From Fontibacillus panacisegetis (GTDB lineage Bacteria; Bacillota; Bacilli; Paenibacillales; Paenibacillaceae): a DNA stretch of 64,000 nt. How positions within the stretch are numbered: position 1 is the stretch's first letter; the number at the start of each line of letters is the position of its first letter. A program made the translations under genes and the position numbers. Below, piece after piece: positions 6,650 through 14,449 of this stretch. The notes under the pieces were generated by a model. That model searched no databases. It was not told where the DNA came from and saw nothing but the letters and a program-made list of their open reading frames with translations. The DNA is taken from positions 1-64,000 of the forward strand of contig NZ_FNBG01000005.1 of NCBI RefSeq assembly GCF_900102215.1, written 5' to 3'.

Positions 6650-7815
6650 TGAGTCGCTTCCTTTGGCTTTTTGGAAAATAGATCGTTGATCTTTTGTGCT
6701 GTATCTTTTTTAGTCTCCATGTCGATGTGTGTATAGGTATTGGCTGTAATGCTAATGGTTGAATGCCCAAGCCATACCTGAATTTCTTTCAGGCTTACTC
6801 CATGCTTAATCAAATAGCTGGCTGTTGAGTGCCTGAGATCGTGGAATCTGATATGCGGCAATTCATTCTTTGCGAGTATGTCCTTAAATTTGTGGTTCAG
6901 GTATTCTGTCTTCATGGGACTGCCATCAGGCCAGCAGCATACAAGACCGCTATCGACGTAATCTTTGCCGTATTGCTGTTTGTATTTTTTTCTCTGTTTT
7001 TTGAGATGTAATAAGTAATCTTCGAGTTTTTCCATTAAAGGCAGAATGCGCTGGCTACTCTCGCTTTTTGGTTTTTTTATGACAACTTTTTTGCCGATCT
7101 TTACACGAACTTCTCTAATTGATATAGTCTTATCTTCGAAATTGATGCAATCCCACTTTAATCCAAGTACCTCGGAACGTCGAAGTCCATAATGAGCTGC
7201 GAGATATACTGCCGATTCTATCGGTGTACCCAAGCAAACCTCAAATAGCTTTTCAAGCTGTTCGACAGTGTAGTAGCTGGCATCGAACTTCTCCTGCTTC
7301 GGAAGTACGATTCGATCAGCGGGATTAAAGAAGATCAAGTTCATTCGTAATGCGAATTTTAATGCACTTCTGATATTAGCGTGGTGTCTTCTTAATGTTT
7401 TAGCGGATAATCCTTTTTTGCCAGTCGATGGATCATCTTGAAACTTTGTCTCATAATATTTTTGCAGATGCATGGGTTGTAATTCTTGTAGGAGTATATC
7501 ATTCTTACTCATGAAGTATGGGATGATATGCTTTGTTACGATCATCTCATAACCTTCCCAAGTCGTTTCCTCGACCTCGCTTTTAATAACGTTATTAAGC
7601 CAATTCAGCATAAATTCAGTGAATTTGAGTTTTGGCTGTGGCATAACGAAACTGTTGTTGTCTATCTTCGTAAGTGTTTCTCGCAGAAACTTTTCTGCAT
7701 CTGATTTCTTCTCGCACTTGGTATTAATCCACTTTGGCTTTCGCTTACCGGACTCGTCCTTCATTTCAACAATGATGTACCAGTATTTATTGCGTTTAAG
7801 TAAACTGCCTTTCAT
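6646..7815 (-). CDS. Tyrosine integrase of island 1
   Basis: A protein of about 389 aa that inserts and excises the island at tRNA-Leu. N-terminal AP2-like arm-binding domain (KRNKYWYIIVEMKDESGKRK), SAM-like core-binding domain (about 65-170) and catalytic domain with Arg in YGLRRSEVLGLKW, HDLRHS, LGHSTISITANTY and the Tyr in NTYTH. ATG 7815 is preferred because GGAGG lies nine bases upstream; a TTG three codons earlier overlaps it. The order xis, int, then att is usual for ICEs and phages of Firmicutes. Confidence 0.93.
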   Translation of the reverse strand: MKGSLLKRNKYWYIIVEMKDESGKRKPKWINTKCEKKSDAEKFLRETLTKIDNNSFVMPQPKLKFTEFMLNWLNNVIKSEVEETTWEGYEMIVTKHIIPYFMSKNDILLQELQPMHLQKYYETKFQDDPSTGKKGLSAKTLRRHHANIRSALKFALRMNLIFFNPADRIVLPKQEKFDASYYTVEQLEKLFEVCLGTPIESAVYLAAHYGLRRSEVLGLKWDCINFEDKTISIREVRVKIGKKVVIKKPKSESSQRILPLMEKLEDYLLHLKKQRKKYKQQYGKDYVDSGLVCCWPDGSPMKTEYLNHKFKDILAKNELPHIRFHDLRHSTASYLIKHGVSLKEIQVWLGHSTISITANTYTHIDMETKKDTAQKINDLFSKKPKEATQ

Positions 7816-7895
7816 GTGCTTCAACCTCCAATGATTTATTTGGATATGAAAAAGACAGGAGCGTAATTGCCCCTGCCTGCGAAACTGCTATTTGA

Positions 7896-8099
7896 TTACA
7901 TGTATTTAGATAAGTCCATTCTTGCTTTGCTTAGAATAAATTCTTTAACACTTAGTATGGGGATTCTGTACGTATGTCCAATTTTTATCGACTTAATTTC
8001 GCCAGATTTCAGTAGTCTATAGGCAGAGTTTCTGCCAATTAATAATATGTCTAAGAGCTCTTCGACAGTAATAACTTCTGGATAATCTTGCAGCATCAA
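7896..8099 (-). CDS. Excisionase, MerR/HTH_17-like
   Basis: A 67-aa protein: VITVEELLDILLIGRNSAYR (helix-turn-helix) then SGEIKSIKIGHTYRIPILSV (wing), the usual form of Firmicute excisionases. It should bend attachment-site DNA and direct the integrase to excision. AGGAGGTGA precedes TTG 8099 (ATG 8096 also possible). It lies 80 bp upstream of the integrase on the same strand. Confidence 0.82.
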   Translation of the reverse strand: MMLQDYPEVITVEELLDILLIGRNSAYRLLKSGEIKSIKIGHTYRIPILSVKEFILSKARMDLSKYM

Positions 8100-8447
8100 T
8101 GCTAATCACCTCCTGTTCGTGGTAATAATATATATTTGTCTGTTACGACAGTACGGTTCTGAAATCGTTATCCCGTACCTTATGTTATTTGTTCATGCCT
8201 TTTATTGTTGTTTTTCACCTTTCTCGGTTATTGTCTGTATGTCATGGACTTCAAAAACATATCAAGTTATAGTGAAAATACGGATTCCCAAAAATCCCAA
8301 GTATCCCGGAATTCCCAAAAGAATTTGAGCTCCAGTTATTGCTGTAAAATGTATACGATAATATGCTTGCAAACATAAATCTTATTTGATTATCTCAATG
8401 TAAGAGGATAAATTATTTATTACTCACGACGACAAAAGGGTGACATT

Positions 8448-9512
8448 ATGGTTAATGACGTAGGTATCTATTGCTCTGAGAAGTACGTGCATTATATCAA
8501 TCGAAAAAAGAACCGAGAAGCATTCAGAAGAGTTGAAGAGAATATGGCTGAAATGAATGCTATCTTCTCGGAAATGAGCGAGGATTTTCTTATTGAAGAT
8601 TACAAGATGATGAAAGTAGTACGCAAAAGGATTAATCAAGCAAGAAATGAAATAGAGGATATTGATGAATCGAAGTCGGAGGTAAAGAAGGGTAAAGGAA
8701 CAGCACAAGGTGTATTTTTTTGTAACTTCTTCGTTGTACCAACAAACCGTCTTCGTGTTTATGATTTACAACAGGATAAGCTAAAAGAAATCGGTTTAAG
8801 TATTAAAGTCTTCACTCGGATCAACAAGAAGTTATATAAATGTGTCGAGCTGGACTTATTGAATGAAACCTTAGCTAACTCAAAGTGGATTGACCCTAAT
8901 TATCTTGATTATGATTTCTTTCTCTACAGAGAGAATATATACCCTTATTTATTACGGGCTATTAGACTTGCTACTCGGTTGTTGGATGACGATGATGCAA
9001 AAGTTATATTCAATGATGAAATTGGTTGGGTAGATAACTTTTATGGAAGAGACGATTCGGGCTATTTGCGATATATAAAAGATTTTAGAGGTTATAAATG
9101 GATGGAATCAGAAGATATGCCAATTGAGATTGATCCTCTGAAATTCAATGCGGTTATCTTTTTAAAAGCTGTTCAAGGGCTTATTCATAAATCTGAATTT
9201 CTTGAAATGGATAATAGCTCAAAGCTTCAAGAAGGCTTTATAGGATGGGAAAATGAAACAACATGGGCTATAAAATTCAGTTTGGTTAAGTCACATGTAG
9301 CAAGCGAAGTAAAGAGAGCAGGGCGGAATTTCAAAATTGACTCTAAAATTTACGCGTTCCTGTATAAACAAGGCATACTATTTATTGATGGGGATGTTAA
9401 AGGCGATTTTCGACCTGACAAGAAATTTGGGAATGGTAACAAAAGGGCTTTTGTTTTGGATAAAATGCGATTCCATGAGTTTATAGAGGAGAACCAACAT
9501 ATTATAGAATAA
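8448..9512 (+). CDS. Island 1 protein, 354 aa, possible replication or mobilisation accessory
   Basis: Not recognised. The N-terminus is helical and charged; the middle has Phe and Tyr rich stretches; the C-terminal 60 residues (FKIDSKIYAFLYKQGILFID ... NKRAFVLDKMRFHEF) resemble a winged-helix end of element-encoded primase or helicase-like proteins. AAAAGGGTGACATT precedes the ATG. It is the first rightward gene of the island and stands before the Rep gene, so a role in replication or transfer is guessed. Confidence 0.45.
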   Translation: MVNDVGIYCSEKYVHYINRKKNREAFRRVEENMAEMNAIFSEMSEDFLIEDYKMMKVVRKRINQARNEIEDIDESKSEVKKGKGTAQGVFFCNFFVVPTNRLRVYDLQQDKLKEIGLSIKVFTRINKKLYKCVELDLLNETLANSKWIDPNYLDYDFFLYRENIYPYLLRAIRLATRLLDDDDAKVIFNDEIGWVDNFYGRDDSGYLRYIKDFRGYKWMESEDMPIEIDPLKFNAVIFLKAVQGLIHKSEFLEMDNSSKLQEGFIGWENETTWAIKFSLVKSHVASEVKRAGRNFKIDSKIYAFLYKQGILFIDGDVKGDFRPDKKFGNGNKRAFVLDKMRFHEFIEENQHIIE

Positions 9513-9658
9513 ATAAATGAAGTACATGACAGCAATAGCCTGCTGAAATGTGCTTTTTTATTTTTCTTGTAACAGTACCTTGACTTAGATAATAATACCC
9601 CTCCGCCAACTAGATGTTGTCATGTAGGCTTTGGGGGTGTTGGAGGTGCTGTTCATTC

Positions 9659-10687
9659 ATGGTGGATATGATGTATCTGGTATATGCAATGACTAGGAGA
9701 GAACATGATAAAGCCTTTACATTAATGCAAACATACTTAAAAAAATACTTCAATACGGGCCAACTCCGTAAAGATAAGTATGATAAAAATGCCCGTATCA
9801 CAAATGCATTCTCTGAGTTTGGTTTTCAAGAAATTCGACTGCGAGCTGCGTCTTGGGGCCACTATTCTATAGAGGTGCGTTTACGTCCCAAACTTACTAT
9901 TGATAAAGATGGATACTATTGCGTAACAAAAGTATCTGAATTTGAAGGGGTTCGTAATGTCTTTAATTATGTATTACAGGATATTCTCTCCTTGAAAGTC
10001 CCCGATTTTTTTGATTGGACAGCTAAAAGAATAGAAGCTGCTGTGGATATAAAGCTACCAGAACAGTTAATTCCCAAATATTTATCCTTATTTAAAAAGG
10101 GATTCATTCCAGATTACTTCTGGAATAATCATAAAACCAAGGCATACTTCTCTTCCATTACTAACTGTTACTTGATGTCAGAGAATAAAACGGTCAATTG
10201 GTATAATCGTTATGAGACACTTTTAATCAAAGAGAAGGAATCAAGCAAGAAATTCAGAGATTTTACAATGACAAAGGGAATACTCCGATTTGAAACACAA
10301 GTTCGAGATGGAAAAGAAACTGTGAAGGAATTATTAAGCCAAGAAAGATTGAAAAATGAAGTCATAAAGTTTTACAAACTGATCGTTGGAAAAGGTGATT
10401 ACCATACCTTAAAAAGGGCAGAGCAAATAATAAATCAAAGGGTAAGCAATTTTCAGAAGCGTCGAACACTCATTTCTTTGCTTAAATTTATCGAACATTG
10501 CGGTGGAATCACTAAAGCAAAAGAAGCTTATAATAATGCTGGCAATGCTAAGAAATCTGCAGATAAATTTGGTAAGCTTCTTAAGAAACTTAGGGATTTG
10601 AATATTAATCCTGTGCTAATTCCTGAGGATTGGGAAATTAACTTTATTGAAAATCTTTACGCAAAAATTGAGGAGGGATTTGAATGA
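9659..10687 (+). CDS. Rolling-circle-type replication initiator (CRI/Rep_trans-like)
   Basis: A protein of about 342 aa with the order seen in phage CRI and Rep_trans initiators: DWTAKRIEAAVDI, VNWYNRYETLLIK and GILRFETQVRDGKE, followed by a helical C-terminal part. Such enzymes nick one strand at an origin through a tyrosine and start rolling-circle replication, letting an excised element persist. The start is uncertain: ATG 9659 follows GGAGGTG by about 12 bases. An imperfect hairpin follows the stop. The catalytic Tyr was not fixed. Confidence 0.6.
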   Translation: MVDMMYLVYAMTRREHDKAFTLMQTYLKKYFNTGQLRKDKYDKNARITNAFSEFGFQEIRLRAASWGHYSIEVRLRPKLTIDKDGYYCVTKVSEFEGVRNVFNYVLQDILSLKVPDFFDWTAKRIEAAVDIKLPEQLIPKYLSLFKKGFIPDYFWNNHKTKAYFSSITNCYLMSENKTVNWYNRYETLLIKEKESSKKFRDFTMTKGILRFETQVRDGKETVKELLSQERLKNEVIKFYKLIVGKGDYHTLKRAEQIINQRVSNFQKRRTLISLLKFIEHCGGITKAKEAYNNAGNAKKSADKFGKLLKKLRDLNINPVLIPEDWEINFIENLYAKIEEGFE

Positions 10688-10690
10688 AAT

Positions 10691-10720
10691 GAAGCCCGCC
10701 AAATTAATTCGCGGGCTTCA
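10691..10720. terminator. Hairpin between convergent genes
   Basis: GAAGCCCGC pairs exactly with GCGGGCTTC, directly after the Rep stop and before the end of the reverse-strand gene. T tracts are weak on both sides. Confidence 0.55.
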
Positions 10721-10736
10721 AATGAGCTAATTCTGG

Positions 10737-10862
10737 TTATTCTTCTTCTCTATACTTATCATTCAAATCTTGTGTAGTTTCGACCACATCGAAATTGTTT
10801 TCAATCGTTTGGTTCACTGCATCTACAGCAGACTCTACTACACGTTCCCAAAAATCATTCAT
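10737..10862 (-). CDS. Small acidic protein, 41 aa
   Basis: MNDFWERVVESAVDAVNQTI then ENNFDVVETTQDLNDKYREE: one amphipathic helix and an acidic tail. GGAGGAATTAAACG precedes ATG 10862. It is the last of a leftward run of small genes (10.7-12.0 kb). Not recognised. Confidence 0.6.
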   Translation of the reverse strand: MNDFWERVVESAVDAVNQTIENNFDVVETTQDLNDKYREEE

Positions 10863-10892
10863 CGTTTAATTCCTCCAATTACTTTATTTTGA

Positions 10893-11072
10893 TTAATGTT
10901 TCCAAGATTTAAGTCCGCTGAGTGTTCCGTATCCAATACCTAATAAATAACCTATGGCTGTTCCTGCACCAGGGAATATTGCTGTGCCAAGTGCTGCTCC
11001 TGCTCCTCCTCCGATTAGTGCGCCCGCTGCGGTCAGCGCTGTCTTCCCGGCAGTTTCAATTACTTTATCCAT
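10893..11072 (-). CDS. Glycine-zipper membrane peptide, 59 aa
   Basis: After MDKVIETAGKTALTAA the sequence is a Gly/Ala zipper (GALIGGGAGAALGTAI, PGAGTAIGYLLGIGYG) with a short basic end. Glycine zippers of this sort form membrane helices that pack into oligomers. It could be a bacteriocin-like or toxin peptide, or a structural subunit; no double-glycine leader is visible. AGGAGGTGAGAATT precedes ATG 11072. A GTG nine bases earlier lies inside that SD. Confidence 0.65.
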   Translation of the reverse strand: MDKVIETAGKTALTAAGALIGGGAGAALGTAIFPGAGTAIGYLLGIGYGTLSGLKSWKH

Positions 11073-11106
11073 AATTCTCACCTCCTCTCAGGGATTAACG
11101 CAAAAT

Positions 11107-11136
11107 AAACGGGAAGAGCGTTGCTCTCCCCGTTGC
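11107..11136 (-). terminator. Terminator within the small membrane-gene cluster
   Basis: AACGGGGAGAGC pairs with GCTCTTCCCGTT and on the reverse strand is followed by TATTTTG. Confidence 0.6.
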
Positions 11137-11146
11137 ATTGATGATT

Positions 11147-11374
11147 CTATTTTGTTTGCTGCTTAGTCTTTGAGGGTGAATTAAACATTCGAACAAACTT
11201 AAAGAGGTATCCGATCAAGTAAAACGGTGTTACCGCCCAACCAACAAATACAGACAAGATTATTTTGTAAACGATGTAATTAGAAATTGTCGTAAATACG
11301 GTGATGTTACGTTGTAGCTTGCTTATGAATTTCCAACCAAACGGTATAGAAAGAAAAACGTATATTTCAATCAT
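11147..11374 (-). CDS. Small membrane protein, 75 aa
   Basis: MIEIYVFLSIPFGWKFISKL ... KIILSVFVGWAVTPFYLIGY then a basic tail SPSKTKQQTK. At least one clear and one weaker hydrophobic segment. GGAGG lies ten bases before ATG 11374. It starts 28 bp after the stop of the 189-aa membrane protein and is likely in one transcript with it. Function unknown. Confidence 0.6.
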   Translation of the reverse strand: MIEIYVFLSIPFGWKFISKLQRNITVFTTISNYIVYKIILSVFVGWAVTPFYLIGYLFKFVRMFNSPSKTKQQTK

Positions 11375-11402
11375 GGCTCTATATCCTCCAATACAATCTG
11401 AA

Positions 11403-11972
11403 TTAGGCTTTTTGAAGAATAGTAGCTTCTTGTTTTTTGAAGGATAGAGTTGCTGAATTAACGGCATTTTGAATAATAGGGTTGGCATTATAGGCATGTA
11501 TGTATTCTTTGATACCGGAATTATGCCGATTAGTGATCATACTCTTTTTCTTGAATTTTGAAATGACAGAATAAGTCTGCTTTTTCTCGTCAAGCCAGAT
11601 TGTATGCACAGTCTTATTTTTAAATACAAAGCGAACACGTCCCATCCCTTTTTCAACTGTGAAATCAGGATGGGCGAAAGTACCCAATCGCTCGTATAAC
11701 TGTTCATTTGTAATCAGTGCCGACATAGGATGATTTGCGAAGTTTAACTTCAATAATCTCACTCCGGCTATTCCGTTTACAATCATATAGGCCAAAGCCC
11801 ATCCAATAATAAAACCAATAAACAAACCAAATCCCATACCCCCGATTATCATAAAAGAAATGCATGATACAGGAATTATGCTGTAGTACCATTTTCTATA
11901 GCCCTTCATAGGATTCTCTAAGACTATAAGTTCTTGGACAAATGTATGTTTCTCTGAAACGCTGTTCGTCAT
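11403..11972 (-). CDS. Two-helix membrane protein, 189 aa
   Basis: Two adjacent hydrophobic helices (about residues 30-68, with GGMGFGLFIGFIIGWALAY) follow a short cytoplasmic start. A soluble tail of about 120 aa contains VEKGMGRVRFVFKNKTVHTI. The shape is similar to small membrane components of mobile-element transfer modules, but no family match is claimed. It heads the leftward operon of small genes. Confidence 0.55.
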   Translation of the reverse strand: MTNSVSEKHTFVQELIVLENPMKGYRKWYYSIIPVSCISFMIIGGMGFGLFIGFIIGWALAYMIVNGIAGVRLLKLNFANHPMSALITNEQLYERLGTFAHPDFTVEKGMGRVRFVFKNKTVHTIWLDEKKQTYSVISKFKKKSMITNRHNSGIKEYIHAYNANPIIQNAVNSATLSFKKQEATILQKA

Positions 11973-12032
11973 TATAGTGCCTCCAATATGGTTGATATGC
12001 TATTTTTCAATAACTAAATGACTAAAAGCCCT

Positions 12033-12374
12033 TTAAGTTTCTTTCTTGTTTTCAATAATCATATTTGTGTTGTCCATCAATACTTCCAGTAGACACTGCT
12101 TAATGGTTTCAGGGGTTATAGTTAAAGCTGACGGATGGCAACCGCTTCTCACACCTCCCTTCGGATCATATAAAGTCAATAAGTCAACTAAGGTGATCTC
12201 CAGAGCAGCAGAGATTTGTTCTAGTATTTTGATCGTAGGGTTCTTTTCTCCACGTTCGATCTGCCCAATGTAAGATGTGTTTACCCCTGCACTTAGTGCA
12301 AGCTGCTCCTGACTGAAACCATTTTTCAATCGCAAAATCCTGATATTTTCCCCAATAGATTCGATGCTGTTCAT
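12033..12374 (-). CDS. XRE-family regulator of island 1
   Basis: A 113-aa protein. Residues 8-62 form a Cro/C1 helix-turn-helix (IRILRLKNGFSQEQLALSAG, SYIGQIERGEKNPTIKILEQ). The C-terminal 50 residues have no known domain. The likely role is to control island genes, as the immunity-type repressor does in ICEs. The ATG is at 12374, and the 189-aa membrane protein lies 60 bp downstream in the same direction. Confidence 0.82.
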   Translation of the reverse strand: MNSIESIGENIRILRLKNGFSQEQLALSAGVNTSYIGQIERGEKNPTIKILEQISAALEITLVDLLTLYDPKGGVRSGCHPSALTITPETIKQCLLEVLMDNTNMIIENKKET

Positions 12375-12562
12375 TTCCCTTCACCCCTAATCAAACGATA
12401 GATTTTTTTGGTAGGAGGCTCAACAGGATATAGTGTGGATTTCAATGCTTATAGTAGAGAATTGATACGGAGTGTGGTTAAACCGTGGATAAAAGCATTT
12501 AAGAGGAGTCTTTTTACATCTCATTATCTGAGGGACAAACAAATAAAAGCTGTTAGTGAATT

Positions 12563-13171
12563 TTAGAAATGGCCATGCTCTTTCAAACTGTAGAAGCGAT
12601 TGCCGCCGATGATTACATGATCAAGGACTTCTATTCCTATGATTTCCCCAGCGGCTATGAGCCGTTTTGTTAAATTAATGTCCTCCATGGATGGCTCCGG
12701 GTCTCCACTCGGGTGGTTGTGAGCACAAATGAGCGAGGCGCTACAGCGTCTTATAGCTGCATGGAATACTTCTCTGGGATGGACGATTGCGGCGTTCAGA
12801 GAGCCTATTGAGATGGTTTCTTTGAAGATGAGGCGGTTCTTGGTATTGAGGAAGAGGCAGATGAAGTGTTCTTTTTGCTCATGACAAAGTTCTGCTTCGA
12901 GGAGTTTAAAAACATCTTGGGGTGTGCGAATAATACAGTTTTTTTGATCTTGGATGGTGATAGATTTAGCTAATTGGATCAGTGCGTATATTTGTAGTGC
13001 TTTCTTTTTACCAATACCTTTTATAGATGTTAATTGTTGCTCAGATGCATTTATAAGTTCTGCTCTAGTTGGAAAAATATCTAGTAAATTACCAATTTCA
13101 TCGTTATCATGCTTATCTCTTAATATTTGAGCCAATAACTTAATGATATCTTCTTTTTGCTCACTACACAT
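12563..13171 (-). CDS. radC: RadC-family JAB/MPN protein
   Basis: A 202-aa protein: an N-terminal helix-hairpin-helix region (LTSIKGIGKKKALQIYALIQ) and a JAB metal site (HNHPSGDPEPSMED) in the C-terminal half. RadC-like genes are common in phages, ICEs and islands, and a role in DNA processing or as an accessory of mobile DNA is proposed but unsettled. The metal ligands are intact. It is read away from the ABC-3C cluster. Confidence 0.88.
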   Translation of the reverse strand: MCSEQKEDIIKLLAQILRDKHDNDEIGNLLDIFPTRAELINASEQQLTSIKGIGKKKALQIYALIQLAKSITIQDQKNCIIRTPQDVFKLLEAELCHEQKEHFICLFLNTKNRLIFKETISIGSLNAAIVHPREVFHAAIRRCSASLICAHNHPSGDPEPSMEDINLTKRLIAAGEIIGIEVLDHVIIGGNRFYSLKEHGHF

Positions 13172-13363
13172 TCAAGCATTCCCTCTCCTTAGGTTAATAA
13201 TATATTAAATAGTTAATGCAAAGTTATAATATAGATTTAAAATCCATGAATATACTCTTGGGAAAGATACGATTGTAAATTTTTTCTTGTCGATCTTTCT
13301 GTTTATTAGTATTATTGAACTAGTTTTTATCAAAGGAACGTAGAAAAAGGAGCTGGATTCTCT

Positions 13364-13612
13364 ATGGATATAACTATGTTGATTATCAGTATCGCATCAA
13401 TGATTGCAACAATCATATCGACAATATTTGCGATCAAAGCTAAAAATGAAGCGAGACTAATATTAACTCAAATCAAAAATACCGAGATCAATTCTGATCT
13501 TCAAAAACACGACATAAAAAATAGTGGAAAAATTGATGTTGAAAATAGTGGGAAAAATAATGGTATAATGGCTGGTATTGTCACAGGAGGAATTGATAAG
13601 CGTGATAGATAA
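13364..13612 (+). CDS. Membrane protein preceding the ABC-3C genes, 82 aa
   Basis: An N-terminal membrane helix (MDITMLIISIASMIATIIST plus IFAIKAK), a charged linker, then NSGKNNGIMAGIVTGGI near the C-terminus. The next gene product carries NTGENNGLMTGDVYGGI near its start: 11 of 17 positions are the same. The genes overlap by 11 bp if the next starts at GTG 13602, so they are co-translated. The motif looks like a shared assembly tag that would let this helix act as the membrane part of the system. AAAAAGGAGCTGG precedes the ATG. Confidence 0.7.
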   Translation: MDITMLIISIASMIATIISTIFAIKAKNEARLILTQIKNTEINSDLQKHDIKNSGKIDVENSGKNNGIMAGIVTGGIDKRDR

Positions 13613-14219
13613 AAAACGCAATTTCACAATTACCAATACAGGAGAAAACAACGGACTTATGACAGGGGATGTGTATGGTGGTATTACATACATACAACCA
13701 GAGAATACCGTCAGTACTTTTTCTTTAATTCCATCCTTAATTGAAAAGTTAGCCGAACTAGCAAATGTTGATGATGAAGACATGGAACGGTCTTACAAAT
13801 TGAATCCGATTGACTTGATGAGTTATACCATTGAAGAAAAGATAAAATACAATGATGTCATAAAGTATAAAGAGTTAATTAGGGAATATAGCTTATATGG
13901 AAGTATTTGTGAGCAAGCATTTAATATAATTGACAATAACAATGTAGGGATAAAAAGAAAGGTTTTAAGAAGCGTTTCTGTTCTTTACAGAGAATGCAAA
14001 GGTGGGATTTTACTTGAAAATAGAGCGAGTACACAACCTGAAATGGACATTGTCAGATTAAATGCGGATAGAATTTTAGATTTTGTCAAGAGGGACTTAG
14101 AAAGTCGAATTACTAGAAATGATAATTTATTTGTTGAAGAAATTGATGAAGCACTAATGAGAATAATTTGTTATGCTTTTGTGGAATGTAAGATATTGGA
14201 GAAACCGCAGGTGGTTTGA
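13602..14219 (+). CDS. ABC-3C system, C-terminal-domain (CTD-type) component
   Basis: A product of about 205 aa. Residues 1-25 carry TNTGENNGLMTGDVYGGI. The rest fits the C-terminal domain of ABC-three-component systems: IEEKIKYNDVIKYKELIREY, SVLYRECKGGILLE and the end YAFVECKILEKP. In these conflict systems this component carries or recruits the effector. Here no enzymatic domain is fused, so the upstream membrane protein may be a split effector. GTG 13602 is chosen from AGGAGG 11 bases upstream; TTG starts at 13578 and 13593 are possible. Confidence 0.78.
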   Translation: MIDKKRNFTITNTGENNGLMTGDVYGGITYIQPENTVSTFSLIPSLIEKLAELANVDDEDMERSYKLNPIDLMSYTIEEKIKYNDVIKYKELIREYSLYGSICEQAFNIIDNNNVGIKRKVLRSVSVLYRECKGGILLENRASTQPEMDIVRLNADRILDFVKRDLESRITRNDNLFVEEIDEALMRIICYAFVECKILEKPQVV

Positions 14220-14221
14220 AA

Positions 14222-14449
14222 ATGATAATAAATATAGATAGAGAACCGAAATATTCACTGTATTACATTGGTGGAATAATTTTAGATTTATTAAAAAAAC
14301 ATGACTCCTTATCTATTGACGAGCTTTATGAAAAGACTAAATCTATCATAGATAGTAATCTGTATATTGATTTTATTTATTATTCATTAGATTGGTTATA
14401 TATGCTTTCTCTAATAAATATTGAGCAAGATAAGGTGAAAATATGCTAA
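14222..14449 (+). CDS. ABC-3C system, middle component (MC6-like)
   Basis: A 76-aa protein: MIINIDREPKYSLYYIGG then IILDLLKK, LSIDELYEKTK and YYSLDWLYMLSLINIEQD, the pattern of the short middle component 6. It should bridge the ATPase and the CTD partner. ATG 14222 follows AGGTGG and overlaps the previous stop region. It overlaps the ATPase gene by 7 bp. Confidence 0.8.
   Translation: MIINIDREPKYSLYYIGGIILDLLKKHDSLSIDELYEKTKSIIDSNLYIDFIYYSLDWLYMLSLINIEQDKVKIC

Noticed and set aside
12411-12566. Open frame of 51 codons (ending KAVSEF) on the plus strand
   Set aside because: No start codon or SD, and it runs into the RadC 3' end; perhaps a gene tail but not supportable.
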